Notes: generated by a model not told the origin, from the sequence alone. Counted from the stretch's first letter, positions 33,749 to 45,715 are shown. The stretch is 64,000 nt of DNA from Rutidosis leptorrhynchoides (GCF_046630445.1 NC_092335.1:629455501-629519500); one strand, 5' to 3'. Translations and numbers: made by a program.

Positions 33749-35629
33749 GTTCACATTCAAAGCTGGATGTCGGGAGATATACTCAAAGGCAGTGACATTA
33801 ATGCTTGGGTCAGGGCTGCTCTTCACTTCTTTTCAGCTTCACCTCTTGACTAATCTTTGCAAGGCTACAGACTCCTACTGTGGAGACCACCGATCATAAG
33901 ATTTTGAGATAGTGAAGATACAATTTATGACACTATGTGAAGATCCCCGGAATGAACATTCTATCAAAGAAGTAATCACCACCAGCACCACCTCGATGAT
34001 TGACATTTATGGATCAATCAGCAGAGCAGTAGATCATATTCATATCGGACTTCAAGATCTGTCACGAGCCAAAACTGCACAATACTTATCTTTCAGAAGA
34101 TCTTCAAGAGAAGTACCGGATTTGCTACCACTTTTAGTCTAACACTTTCTCAGGATTTATCCACCAAGACTCACATTCCCTCGAGAAGACCAAGATCACA
34201 ACTACCAGAGGGGAATGTCTGCTTTTTAGGCATCATTACGGTCGAGCCAACGACCTTAAACAAAAGCGCTTCTCGGGAGGCAACCCGATCAATAAAGTAG
34301 AGTAGAAGAATAAAGGATGACAAATGAGCCGATAAATAAAGGACGTAACTTCCAAGATTGCAAGCCAGCCAGTTTCTTCATAAGCAACCACATCTGATGG
34401 GGGTACTCATTTCTTCCCGTTACAAGCTCGAATTTTAAATTATGTCACATCCTAGCTTATCACTAAGTGTGGGATTCCAACCCAAATTAACACTAGACAA
34501 ATATTCCCAAATCTTCAACTAAAATTCCTAAGTGTGGGATACACTAGGAACATTGAGGACAATGTTCGTCTAAGTGTAGGATGTTGGTATAAACTTTTTA
34601 TGCTATATTAAATTAACCCATTATGAAGATTCCAAGTTCTTAAGCCAAATTTCAAAAAATTTTAACAAGAGAAAGCCTTTCCGAAAAAGTATTTTTGAAA
34701 ACCTGAAGCGTTTGTAAATAAAATTAAGGCTTAAGTAAGGTGGAAATCTTGTTAAGACGAACCAAATCTCTAATAGAGCATTGCATGACTAGGCATTATC
34801 GACCTAAATTGATTATGGTGAGGCACTCAAATAAGATCAGCATTCATCTTTAATGCTTCGTTGTTTCCCGTTGAGAGTGCCGATGTCTGTACTCAGAATC
34901 AGAATTTGCTCTAGATCTGCATTTCCAAGTAACGAAATGTGATTCGGTTATAATCAGAAGAGCTAGCCATTTGTCAAAAAAGCCTTTCACACCTCCACTA
35001 CTTCTACCACACCAATCTATCCACATCATCTTTACTATCACTCGAAAAACCCAGAAAATGAGTTTCCTTCCGAAAACCCGATGTTATAAACCTCTCAATT
35101 ATCATGGTAAAGGTCATGAAAAAGTTCACCAGCACAAAGTTTCCCGAGAATAAATCTAAAAAAAAAAAGTTTTGAACAAAGGAGCAGAACTTGTAAAGAG
35201 AAACGCCAAAGAAGAACTCGACGACAAATGTTTATCACTCCAAAAAGGGAGAATGGTTCAAAAGTGCTTCTCAAAAATATCAAGCACTCCTATCTATCCT
35301 AAATTTTCTAAAATTATGAATAAACAGTCTTTAAAAGACTATAATACCCTTTTCTCACCCCTTAAAACAACTTCACCACCACTCCAAAATTCCTTTCTAT
35401 CATGAAAAATGACCTAGAAGCTATGGTTACTACCGTTTTCACATTAGTAGCAAGGATTTGAGTCTTTTTCAAGCCTATGACGATGGGTGCAACATGACTG
35501 GCTATGAGTGAATTCATTTCTTAGATCTCTACGGAATCCTAAAAGAAAACCGCTTAGGCTATTAGAAAAGAAACTCCGAAAAGATTTCTTAAAGTAAAAA
35601 TGAGAAGTTTGCTTGAGGACAAGCAAAGT
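33749..35629 (+). other. 3' non-coding region of the second Athila-like element
   Basis: No supported gene. It contains extra PPT-like motifs: CTAAGTGTGGGAT at 34463-34475 and 34528-34540, and CTAAGTGTAGGAT at 34570-34582, the last preceded by TTGAGGACAATGTTCGT, much like the context of the real PPT. Short open frames (34971-35405) look like chance. Confidence 0.6.
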
Positions 35630-35645
35630 CTAAGTGTGGGATATT
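35630..35645 (+). other. polypurine tract of the second Athila-like element
   Basis: CTAAGTGTGGGATATT next to the 3' LTR start TGATATCGG, preceded by CTTGAGGACAAGCAAAG. Confidence 0.8.
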
Positions 35646-37634
35646 TGATATCGGCTAAAAAGTCACGTTTTCACCTCGGTATTAAGGCACAAAAACAATA
35701 AAGTTCCAAAATTTATTGCCAAAATACTCGCTTCGTCACTTAAAATTAAAAAACAAGTGATTACGAATACGGTGCAAAAAGAATCAAGAGAATTGGAGCT
35801 AAAACGAAGATTTTAGAGCGAAAACGGTGAAAGACAAGAAATCTAGTTACGATCCAGCAAACCAGCAAGCCAAACGGGCTACAAAATGGCTTTCCAGTAT
35901 GGAAAATGGCCTGCCACACGGCCAGATCAAACGGGCACAGCAAATGGGCAAGGCAGGCAAACGGCCCCTGCAAACGGCTTGCCAAACGGGCTGTCAAACG
36001 GCCTGCCAGCCGTTTGCAGCCAAATTTTAAGTCTATTTAAAGAGTCTTTGTCATCCATTTCAACATACACTTCAATTCACTTCTTTCTCTATCTTTCTAC
36101 AATATTAGTCATACTTTCAAGGTCTTCGACTCCGTGCAGAAAACCTAGTACCCGGAGAAGAATGCCGAAGATTGTATTAGGAGCGGTCTGGAATTTGAAG
36201 TTGCCACTTTTGTATTCGAAACTCGTTTAATCTACTGGTACTTCTATCCTTTGTCTTTATATAATGTTTTCCATTATTATACTTTGTGATATCGTTGCCA
36301 TGATTAGCGAGTAGTTATCGTTAGTGTATGTTATGATGTAGTCAGTTATAATGCCGAAATAATATTATGGCTTGTGTATGTTTTTAAGATGCTTTCTGAT
36401 TATGCTTTAAACTTAATCGCTTTTTCAACTAATAGAACGTAGTTATTGGCTCTGTTATTGGGAAGTCGTGAACCCCAATTCAGAGTACATTATCTGTGTC
36501 ACTCCTTGGTAAGAGAAGTCTATCGGATACAATGTAAGTTTGACTTAGGCACACCAGTTGTAGTAAGTCCACCGAGCATTATATTCCGACGGAGGACTCT
36601 TTCGTAGTGAAACATCTAACTAAGCCCTTAGTACATTGTCGGTCCTAGACCATGCTAGTGTAGTCACCAGGCATATAAACTTCGTAAGTGTACGCTGAAG
36701 CACAACGGTTGTTGTAAGCTGTACCTCTGCTAAGTAAGGCCATAGAACCCGGTCAGTGCTGATTAGTACACTTCACCATAACGCGGTCTCAAGCATTGTA
36801 CCCCGCTTGAGGGATTCTTGGTTAATTAAGCAACTGTTTGTTTAAAAACATAAAGGATTGGACCGTTAGGATAACCGAACGTGTTCATGGAAGTCAAAAC
36901 CCGACTTGTCCATGGTGTTCTTTATGGTTAAACTCTTTTAAGGGCCTGACTATCTTTTAAACCCAATCATTAACGAAAGCATCGAAGTACATCACGTCTC
37001 TCGGATATGAAAAACCTTGTATTCTATTATGCTTAAGAAAATTTAGACCTTTGTGGAATGTTAATAAGTCACCCAACCGAGTCGCTCAATTGGATGAGGT
37101 GTCTGAATGTGTATGCCTGTAGTCAGACTGCACGGGCGTCGGGGGTAAGGGACTTTGCTGTCTATTCAAAATCTTTAAGCCTATCACATTACCAAGTGAC
37201 ATGTCTTATGACAGGGGCATTTAGGACTAGTATAATGAATACAAGGTCACTGCCTATTCATGAGCCAGTATTCCATAATCTCGACAATGTAACTGACGAA
37301 ATCATAGCATTTACTTGTTTTAACCTTATATGAATTACAAATTTTATCGTATTTACTTTACTTTATCTTATAAACTAGATAACTCGAAAATTAGGTAACA
37401 AACCACTACTCCTGCACCTTAGAATTATCTTACGCTTTAAATATAGGTTCGATTCTACTAATATCTTACAAATACGACTCTAGGTCATACTTCCCTTACT
37501 CATAATAAGGAGTAGTAAGATTTAGGCCCCGCTAAATATAAATTTAAAACCATTACTCCCTGTTGGTGGTTGATTCTGACGCTTTGCGGTCTAACGACAC
37601 CGCATAAATAAAACCCTCCATTTCGGCCATATCA
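35646..37634 (+). repeat. 3' LTR of the second Athila-like element
   Basis: 1,989 bp, TGATATCGG to CCATATCA, partner of 16635-18612. Confidence 0.9.
35870..36042 (+). promoter_or_regulatory. LTR promoter: GCC/GGC repeat array, hairpin and TATA box
   Basis: Repeats of AAACGGCNTGCC type run from about 35873. The last is a clean inverted repeat, CAAACGGC (35995-36002) and GCCGTTTG (36009-36016), 17 bp before TATTTAAAG at 36034-36042. The arms are better preserved than in the 5' LTR. Confidence 0.6.
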
Positions 37635-37639
37635 ATGAT
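37635..37639. repeat. target-site duplication ATGAT (right)
   Basis: Partner of 16630-16634. Confidence 0.9.
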
Positions 37640-38024
37640 AAATCGAGTAATCGGAGGGATATCATCAGAGAAAAGTCGGGTAGTCGGTGAGACTTGTGGG
37701 TGTCATGAAGATGCTCAAGGAAGATGGCGTTGTTGTGTTGGTGATTCACGATAGTAACAGAAAAGAAAAGAACAACAGGTGGTTCGAGGGTTGTCGAAGG
37801 TTGAAAGTGGTGGTGTTCAAAGTGGGTTTATTGATGGTGGTTGTTCTTGAGATGAAGTGGGTTGATGGAATCCGATCAAAAGAATGAAACAGAAAAAGAT
37901 GTAAGTGGTGGTTCGATGGTTGTTCACGATGGTAATGGTGGTGTTTGAGCACGGTGAAAGATGGTGGTGGCTTGGATGAAGTTGTGGTATTGGTGATATA
38001 TCTATCTGTATGTGTGAGTATATG

Positions 38025-38272
<248 letters not shown>

Positions 38273-38735
38273 CTAATAATAATTAATAATAATAATAATA
38301 TAATAATTATAATATAATTATAAAATAAAACGTGTGAATTAAAAGAAACAGTAAAGCCATCTCAATTGATTCATTGTGCCCACAGTTTTTACGAAGTGCT
38401 ATATCGTGCTCCGTTGTTAATCAGTGGTACATAAAAGTCTTAGAAAAATTCCAAATTTTTATTTTAAATATATTTATTTATTTCGGTCTTTTAATGTGTA
38501 AAATCAATCATAAAAAGTTTGTCTATTATTTGTTTTCACTTCCAAGTAATATGTATGGATTATTAAAACTCAATCTACTGTGTTTAAACATATTTTTAGC
38601 AAACCTAAAATCTACCTAACCAATTTATGCACCAACGTTTATTTTTAAATTCCCACAAGTTTATATTAAATTGGTTTAATACCAATCGAGACGACAAATG
38701 AATATTGCAATCATTTAATAAATATATTCAATATA

Positions 38736-38739
<4 letters not shown>

Positions 38740-38788
<49 letters not shown>
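38740..38788. repeat. (TA)n microsatellite
   Basis: About 49 bp of pure TA inside the split LTR. Confidence 0.95.
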
Positions 38789-38789
<1 letters not shown>

Positions 38790-38877
38790 TTCATATTAAT
38801 AATAAATTTTATTATATCTTATATTATTTTATTTTACATAATTAATTCTATCAACTACGTCATATAATATTTTAATT

Positions 38878-38879
<2 letters not shown>

Positions 38880-38940
<61 letters not shown>
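38880..38940. repeat. (TA)n microsatellite
   Basis: About 61 bp of pure TA inside the split LTR, near the place of the TA tracts in the LTRs at 44187 and 51532. Confidence 0.95.
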
Positions 38941-38945
<5 letters not shown>

Positions 38946-39121
38946 TTATTTACAAGTAATTGTTCGTGAATCGTCGAGAATAGTCGGAAGGTAATTGAAT
39001 TTATGAAAACAGTTCAAAAATTTTGAGACTCAGCTTAACAGACTTTGCTTATCGTGTCGGATATATTAATTCATATGAAGATTTATCTTTAAAATAAGTC
39101 GAAATTTTTCGGGTCGTCACA

Positions 39122-40963
39122 AATCAACTCCCTAGTTTCCTTTAAGGAAGATGATAGCTAAGCTAGCATATACTTCTAATTATAAAGTACAAAGACTCAC
39201 CCGTTTCTAGGGATGACAATCCTAAGACAATTCTAAGGATTATTACAACACTATGTAAACTCACAAAGATAGTAATTTGAAAGTAAGTTTATAACCCCTT
39301 CTATAATCTATGAGATTATATAACTTCTCTTGCTAATCACAAACATATGTATAAGTGTTTTGTTCTTCTGATTCTCTGATGATTTTGAGTGGTAGCATGC
39401 AAGAGGTCCTAGTCTTCAAAGTTCTCCAAGCCTTGCTATTTATATGGAGAGATAAAAAGTAGTTGTTGCTGCGGCTGGGACCACGGTCGACCATAGGTCG
39501 ACCGCACGCGGTCCAGTCTAAAACACTTATCTGTTCTATAGCCGTTTGAATCAGTTTTGATCATTAATCTTTGAACTCTTTACTTCATTTAACACCTTCA
39601 AAAGATACTCAACATCCTATACAAGTATATATGCATTAAATGTCCATTTTCCTTGGATGTATTGCCTTGATAGTGACTTGTCATGCTCAAAGTGGAAAGT
39701 CTATCATTCTTGGATACAATTCATGATAATCATTTGAGGCAATCTAAGATTTATCATAATATTTTGTTTATAATTAACACATTTGCTAAATCCCTAATGG
39801 TTGGTCAACATGTCATTGATGACAACAACCCACTTTAATCACCATGCTAGTATTCAAATTTGAACTTGTTTGTAATTAATTAAGTGTGTTAATGATATCT
39901 TGACAATTTAAGCAAGTAATATCAATTAAGCATGTTGCAAAACATCAAGATAAATCAAGTTTAAACCATTCATAAACTTAATTTTAGACTTAAGAAAACC
40001 TATGTGTGTTAATGATTCATTATCTTTTAAGATTACTAGATTATGACATATTAAGCATTATCTAAGTAGCATAAGCATATATTGAAGTAGTCCAAATACT
40101 AGTTGATGGAATCCTAACTTTTAACACATAGCAAGACAAGGTTCATACATATACATATTAGGTAACTACTTAGCATTTGGCACTTAGCACATAGTCAAAT
40201 AATAGCAAGTAGTCAAGTAATATTCATGTAATGATTAGCAAGAGATCACTAATTAATATAGGTTAAACATATAGTGATAACATAGCATTGAACTAAGGCT
40301 ATGTAAGTTTTACTTGCAAAGTGGCATTTTCAAGATTAATGTACAAGTATACATTAATGTCCAACATATGTACAAGGAATGAGCAACTCTTGGTTGGGAC
40401 TTGGTGACCATCCTAAGTATGTCTAGATACTTTTTAGATTTACATGTTTTCCTATAACACTTATGTGTTATCCTTAATCAAGGCTTAATCGTCATTAAGG
40501 TGTCATTAGGTGTGATTAACCAAGATTAGTGTTCTAGTGACCAAAACTCCTTTGGGTATGAAGGAGGCAACTATTCTAAGCATGTTTAAACAAGTCTCAT
40601 AAATTATAGATGCCCCGAAGTGGTCGAACTAAAAATGGTAGGAATTAGGACAGAACCTTTTAAATTCGACCCACGGTTGACCATGAGGTCGACTTTTCAC
40701 ACATGATTTCATAAATAAGGGTGTAAGGCTCCACGGTCTGACCTGCGGTAGACCGTGGACCTAACCGTGTAGCTTACGTTTTCCTTTTAAGCTTTATTTG
40801 GTTTTGATCTTTTACTAGAGTAAGTGTAGATTAGTGAACTTGTATATTTATGTCAAAATATCTACCATCACCTCTAGTTATGTGCATATGTCATCATCAA
40901 AACACTTATTGTTATGGGTTAAGATTAGTATAGTCATTAAGCATAATCCCACATTAACCCACA
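39122..40963 (-). repeat. Sirevirus-like 3' LTR (end missing)
   Basis: Starts TGTGGGTTAATGTGGG on the minus strand, right after the purine tract, and runs about 1.84 kb to the foreign LTR at 39121. It contains palindromes at 40671-40758 and 39481-39514 and a TATA box at 39444-39436. Confidence 0.5.
39436..39514 (-). promoter_or_regulatory. LTR promoter: TATA box and GGTCGACC palindromes
   Basis: TATAAATAG on the minus strand at 39444-39436. After 36 bp come two GGTCGACC cores (39485-39492, 39496-39503) inside a CCACGGTCGACC context. Two looser copies lie at 40671-40693 and 40731-40758 (arms CCACGGTC and GACCGTGG). GC-rich palindromes before TATA are, as I recall, described for Sirevirus LTRs. 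Confidence 0.55.
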
Positions 40964-41145
40964 TACTCCCCCAATATTATCCCCCTTTTTGATGATGACA
41001 AACACATAAGTGATGGTGGACATTTGTCTATAAATACGCACAAGTGTTAAATTCACTTATCCAACTTTCTCCCCCTTTTGTTGAAGAAAAAAGGTGCTCC
41101 CCTGGAACTAAGCTCCCCCTAAGACAAATGCTCCCCCTTGAACCG
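40964..41145 (-). other. multi-PPT tract
   Basis: On the minus strand, purine runs AAGGGGGAGC, TTAGGGGGAGC, AGGGGAGC, AAAAGGGGGAGAAAG, AAAAAGGGGGAT and TTGGGGGAGTA follow one another up to the LTR. Confidence 0.65.
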
Positions 41146-41355
41146 TACATGGTGGAAAATAACAACCACAATATATAAAACACACAACACACAATTTTTA
41201 TTCATTCCTAAAGAAAGTTCATACACAAGCACCAAACATGGTGGGAACACATAAAGAAGCACACAGAGAGCAAATGCTCTTATTCAAGACAACACCCTTA
41301 AGTACATGTGTAATATCTCACATGAGATATGCAAGAGGAGTACATGAAAGTTGCT

Positions 41356-42365
41356 TTAGGGTCGATCATAAGGATTCGAAGTGCCTTCCCCACAAGTGAA
41401 CTTTACTAAGAACTTTCTTAGTAGTTTGTGGGTTCGTCGATTCTGATGATGAAGCACAGCCCGCTGGATGGGTGATCGTAGGGAGATGAATTGATCTTCT
41501 TCCATGCTTTCTTCAGACCCGGTTGTGCTCCATGTCAGTGTGTTTTCGTCCTCTGTTACTTCATTGAATGCTCTAACTGAATAATAGTTGATTGAAGAGG
41601 TGGTTAGATCATCAAAGTGTAATGCTTTCACTTTCAAGTACCTGAAGAGCATGGTGAGATGAGCTCCGTACGAAAGAGGAAGAGAATCATCATGCATAAG
41701 TCCATTCATCCTACTTTCCATGAAGAATGCCATATTGACCAGAATATGGTGCTTGAGACCACATAGGAGAGCAGCTTCACTGGCATGTACTTGAGGAAAG
41801 TAACTCTCAGCTTTACAGTACCATTCTTGCTTATGACTTGTAACCAGAAGTCATATCTAGGGAAAAGATGGTAAGCTTGAAGACCTTCATTTTGAATGGA
41901 GATATGGTTGACGGGAGGTTGGCAAAAGGTTCTTATGATGTCACCTTCTGACAAAAACACGGGAAGACGATTAAGGTTTGGGGTATGATGTCACCTTTTC
42001 CCAAACTCTTGAAGAGTCATGGAGTATTCCCTATGAAACAAACGAAACTTGATTTCATTTGTTGGAGTTAGTTCATAGTTGGCGTAGAATTCGCAAAAAA
42101 TGGTAGAGTGAACGGGACCATTAAAGGTTAAGAATGCATCCCATTGAATTGTTGCGAAGTTTTCGACGAGACATTCAGAAAAGTGTTCAACTATGACTTG
42201 ACAACCTTTGGATATTGGTCATAAGCTAACTAATAACCTATTTTGGTTGACCAAATTCTTGACATCTTCAGGAGAGGAAAAAGGAAGGTTGTCGAATGAA
42301 TCAGAAACCGATGAAGTCCAGTCGATTAGAAAGTGATTATTGGGTGATTTGTTTGAATGATTCAT
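41356..42365 (-). pseudogene. transposon-associated ORF, copy 1 (plant 'putative transposon protein' type?)
   Basis: Starts at the ATG at 42365, 45 bp after a TTTATAAAG box. In one frame it runs through VHSTIFCEFYANYE (about 42090) with stops at about 42220 and 41985. A frameshift near 41735 joins it to an open 125-codon tail, with MAFFMESRMNG, SLPLSYGAHLTMLFRYLK and a Glu/Asp-rich end, stopping at 41356. It is clearly related to copy 2. The layout (REFYA-type motif, then a LPYG-x3-LF motif) reminds me of the plant family called Transposase_32, but I cannot test that. It lies just upstream of the multi-PPT, where Sireviruses may carry extra ORFs. Confidence 0.45.
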
Positions 42366-42965
42366 TATGGAGGATAGGAATGTGAAGAACTTGCATGTTG
42401 ATATCTGCTTTATAAAGAGAAGAGTATTTCAAGCAATTTTTCTTTTTGAAGTAATTGAGTCATTTAAGGAAATGAATCATAGTTAAGAATGATAGTTTAT
42501 GTTCATTATGATTCAGCCTAATGAATGCACACAAATCCTTTTTTAAAAATTTATTGTGCATTAAATTCTTCTCCAAAGGAAAAGACAAAAAGATTTACAG
42601 GTAGTATGCGGCTCAGACTGCGGTCGACCGTGGTCTCGACCGTACACTATATGTCAGTTGTTCAAATCACTCATTCAAGCAACAACTATTTATTAAAATT
42701 AACTATTAAATGTTTAAAAGAACAATTAGTCATTACATCAATAGAAATCATGATTTTACTATCTACATCTTCGGGTTCCCTATCCAACATGCCTTGAATA
42801 TTCCACATCATCATTCCTTTGGCATGATATTGCCTTCATGACCTTCTTCACCAACTTCTTAATCTTGGATTGGTATTTTTCACCCTTGAGTTGATTCAAG
42901 TAAATTCTCTCCAAATTTGAATCAGGGTCTAAGCCATAGAATGAATCTCTTTATTCTTCCAAGAT
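42366..42965 (-). promoter_or_regulatory. spacer with GGTCGACC palindrome and TATA-like box
   Basis: CGGTCGACCG at 42621-42630, within a longer imperfect repeat (42618-42652), and a TTTATAAAG box near 42411, upstream of ORF copy 1 on the minus strand. Otherwise AT-rich with no gene. Confidence 0.4.
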
Positions 42966-43845
42966 TTATTCCTCATCACTATCAGATATGTTGTCCAAGT
43001 TGATAGGAGCATTCACCATCTCTTCATACACTTGCTCGATTATATCAGAATCATAGTCATCTATATGTCCCTCTGACTCATACCTCATCTTTGTGATTGT
43101 ACTTCTGCTAAGTGCCTGATGGGATGTAGGATGTTGATCATTATGGGTGATCTTAAAATAAGCAAATAACTTATTGAGATGCATCCCATACGGAAGTGCC
43201 CAAGAAGTATCCTTGGGAACGTCGTTAATTCTTGTTTCCATGAGATAAGCCACGTCAACCCGCTCTCCTTTTTCCAGACACCAGAAAAGATCAACTTAAG
43301 TGGCATGAAGATTTGCGTGATTTCCTAGTTTACAGTAGATGTTGTAATTAGTCACTTTGGTCCAAAAGTAATACTTTTGATGTAAGTGTCTCCCAAGAAC
43401 CCTATGCTCAAGTATCTTACTTTTTTGACACGTTTCATAGACACAGTTTCTTAATTTCTTGATTAGCATCTATAAAGGATGGAAGATGAACAAGACTCTG
43501 GCCTGTGTGGAAGAAATGGTTTTCGTTTATTGGAACTTCCAATATGTTTCCAAAGTCTTCGAGTGGAAGTGTATATCGTTGGTTGTTGATTCTGAATGAA
43601 ATTATTCCTTAATTAAATGTAAAGGTAGCATAGAATTCACGAATCAGTGTGGTGTATACGGGACCTTCTAGATTAAGGAATGCATTCCAACCCAGATTTG
43701 TAAATCCATGAACCGTTTCAGGAAAATCTTCACTTTTGATTATTCTTCCTTCTACAATTTTCCTGGTGCTGATGAATTCTCGATTATACACCGATCTTTT
43801 TGTATTTGGAGGAGGACTATAGATTCCATTTCCTCTGCTCATCAT
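42966..43845 (-). pseudogene. transposon-associated ORF, copy 2
   Basis: Starts at the ATG at 43845 after a T-run ending in TATAG that could be a splice acceptor. The open N-terminal part (78 codons) has GWNAFLNLEGPVYTTLIREF. After the stop at 43609 the similarity to copy 1 continues through several stops and frameshifts, to a second open part (43253-42966) with MAYLMETRIND and LPYGMHLNKLFAYFK and an Asp/Glu-rich C-terminus. The products are quite different from copy 1, so the duplication is old. Confidence 0.45.
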
Positions 43846-44179
43846 TTCCTATAAAAAAAAACACTTCAATTTAAATCAAAGTGAACGTACAAATGACTCA
43901 ATTGTGTAATCAATGTTTTGCAAACTTAGCTAACATAAGCACAAGTGTGTTCTAGTGTTAATTTTCTTCACATTCTCATCCACTTTTGATTAGAATGTGT
44001 TTGCAAATGTATGAGTGCATATTTTCACAACATTCATACGTGACAGTGACTTACAAACTTGGTTATCATCAATACCTAGTGTTTTCATGTTAACGTTCTT
44101 TACATTCTCACCCTCTTTTGGTGACAATGTGTGATGACCCGAAAAATTTCGACTAATTTAAACCAATTCTCTATATGAT

Positions 44180-44186
<7 letters not shown>

Positions 44187-44242
<56 letters not shown>
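44187..44242. repeat. (TA)n microsatellite in LTR
   Basis: About 55 bp; the partner LTR has about 128 bp at the same place (51532-51659). Confidence 0.95.
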
Positions 44243-44246
<4 letters not shown>

Positions 44247-44269
44247 GATGTACAAGTAAAACACTAATT

Positions 44270-44411
44270 GCTACTGTAAAAATGACTTTGCTACAGTAAA
44301 ACACTATTTACTACAGTGAAATCGTATTTTGCTGAAGTGCTACAGTGAATTGCTACATTAAACACTATTTGCTACAGTGAACACTATTTGCTACAGTAAC
44401 ACACTATTTGA
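44270..44411 (+). repeat. GCTACAGTA-type array in U3
   Basis: About eight variants of GCTACAGTAAACACTATTT lie in tandem just upstream of the palindromes; the partner LTR has the set at about 51685-51782. This is a U3 repeat of enhancer type, function unproven. Confidence 0.7.
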
Positions 44412-44456
44412 TATCGACGAACTAGAAAACAAGCAGAAATGAGCTGTTCAGCCTAG

Positions 44457-44643
44457 CCATTCGATCGTATGGCAAAAGCACTGAAAACCCATGCGATCGC
44501 ATGGGGACCAAAAACACTATTTGCTACATTAAATATTATGTCGACGAACTAGCAAACAAAACGCCATGCGATCGCATGGCAAAAGCACTGAAAACCCATG
44601 CGATCGCATGGGGACCAAAATCAGGAAACATGCCTATAAAAGG
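44457..44643 (+). promoter_or_regulatory. LTR promoter: four palindromes and TATA box
   Basis: CCATTCGATCGTATGG (44457-44472), CCATGCGATCGCATGG (44489-44504), GCCATGCGATCGCATGGC (44563-44580) and CCATGCGATCGCATGG (44596-44611), in two duplicated units about 107 bp apart, then 23 bp, then TATAAAAGG at 44635-44643. Confidence 0.7.
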
Positions 44644-45715
44644 CCAGTTTACTCGACGAATTATATACACTTTTTTCTTTTCTCTGTAATCAATATTTAT
44701 ATTTATATTATAATTATAATTTTAAATTTAAGTTTAATAATAATAAGGTATATACGAGGGTGTTTTTAATTCGGGTTTCAAACCGTTTTAAGCTAAGAAA
44801 ATATTGGGTATTGTTCGGGGTATTGTTCTTGAATCCAATGCCAACCATACAGTCGTCTACCATCATTACGTCTACACAATTTTCCTACAATATTGAATCT
44901 TAATATTGAACCGTGAGTTTATAGTCTCCCTTTTTAAATACTTTAAATATTTCTGGGCTGAGAATACATGCAATTTATTTTAAACGCAATAAGACACAAG
45001 TACATACTAAATTCTACACTGACTTAAACCAAAAATCCCTTAGCTTTGGTAACTAGTAGCTGCCATTACATAGGATATGGACTGGTGGGCGCGAATAATT
45101 GTATATGGATCCATAGGGCTTGACATCCCCGTCCGAGCTAGAGCACTAGCCTTTTAACGGACGTATGTTATTTGAGTTTAAGACACGTTGGTTTGCGTGT
45201 ATTAAAACGAATGGGGTAATTATCACTATAGCATTAAGTTTAGTTACCAGGGTGCTCTGTTATGTAGAATCTATTAATAAAGTTTTGATGAAATCTTGTG
45301 GTCTATCTTTATATATTTATGACTCGAGCAATTAAACTTATAACTCACCAACATTCGTGTTGACTTTTTAGCATGTTTTATTCTCAGGTCCTTAGACTGC
45401 TTCCGTTGTGATGTGCTTGTTGCCTGCATGGAGTCTTTCATGCTTTGTATAAAGTTTATTGCTTTCTAAATAAAACTGCGTTGTGTAATAAATAATTGGA
45501 CTGTGATGTCAACCTGTAAATTAAAGACTTATGTATTTTGGGGTTTTACTTATACCTAAGTACTCGCCCACATGATTATGACTTTCTATGTTTAGAAAGT
45601 CACGTATTTTAATGAATGCAATATTTTATCAAAACGTATCATATAGAGGTCAAAACCTCACTGTGGAATCAATGATTAACGTGCCGCTCAATAGCAATTT
45701 TGACAGGTCGTTACA

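Larger units (their letters stand above)
16635..37634 (+). mobile_element. second Athila-like element (plus strand), with a nested insertion
   Basis: LTRs 16635-18612 and 35646-37634 (TGATATCGG to CCATATCA), PBS 18630-18647, gag-protease remnants 19048-21327, an acidic ORF split by the nested chromovirus (21726-33116), PPT 35630-35645, and a perfect 5-bp target duplication. Without the nested element it would be about 9.6 kb. No reverse transcriptase or integrase is visible, so it is non-autonomous. It is a different family from 5933-15975: LTR ends, promoter motifs and protein sequence differ. Confidence 0.9.
44130..45715 (+). mobile_element. chromovirus LTR with solo-LTR type flanks
   Basis: 1,586 bp, TGTGATGACCCG to GTTACA. 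CAATG stands on both sides (44125-44129 and 45716-45720). No PBS follows; instead 275 bp of flank follow that also occur after the second LTR (53052-53326). This is therefore a solo-type LTR copy next to a truncated internal region. Confidence 0.85.

Noticed and set aside
44457..44611. Regularly spaced palindromes as a CRISPR-like array
   Set aside because: Only four units, spacer lengths vary (16, 58 and 15 bp), the spacers are themselves duplicated, and the host is a plant.
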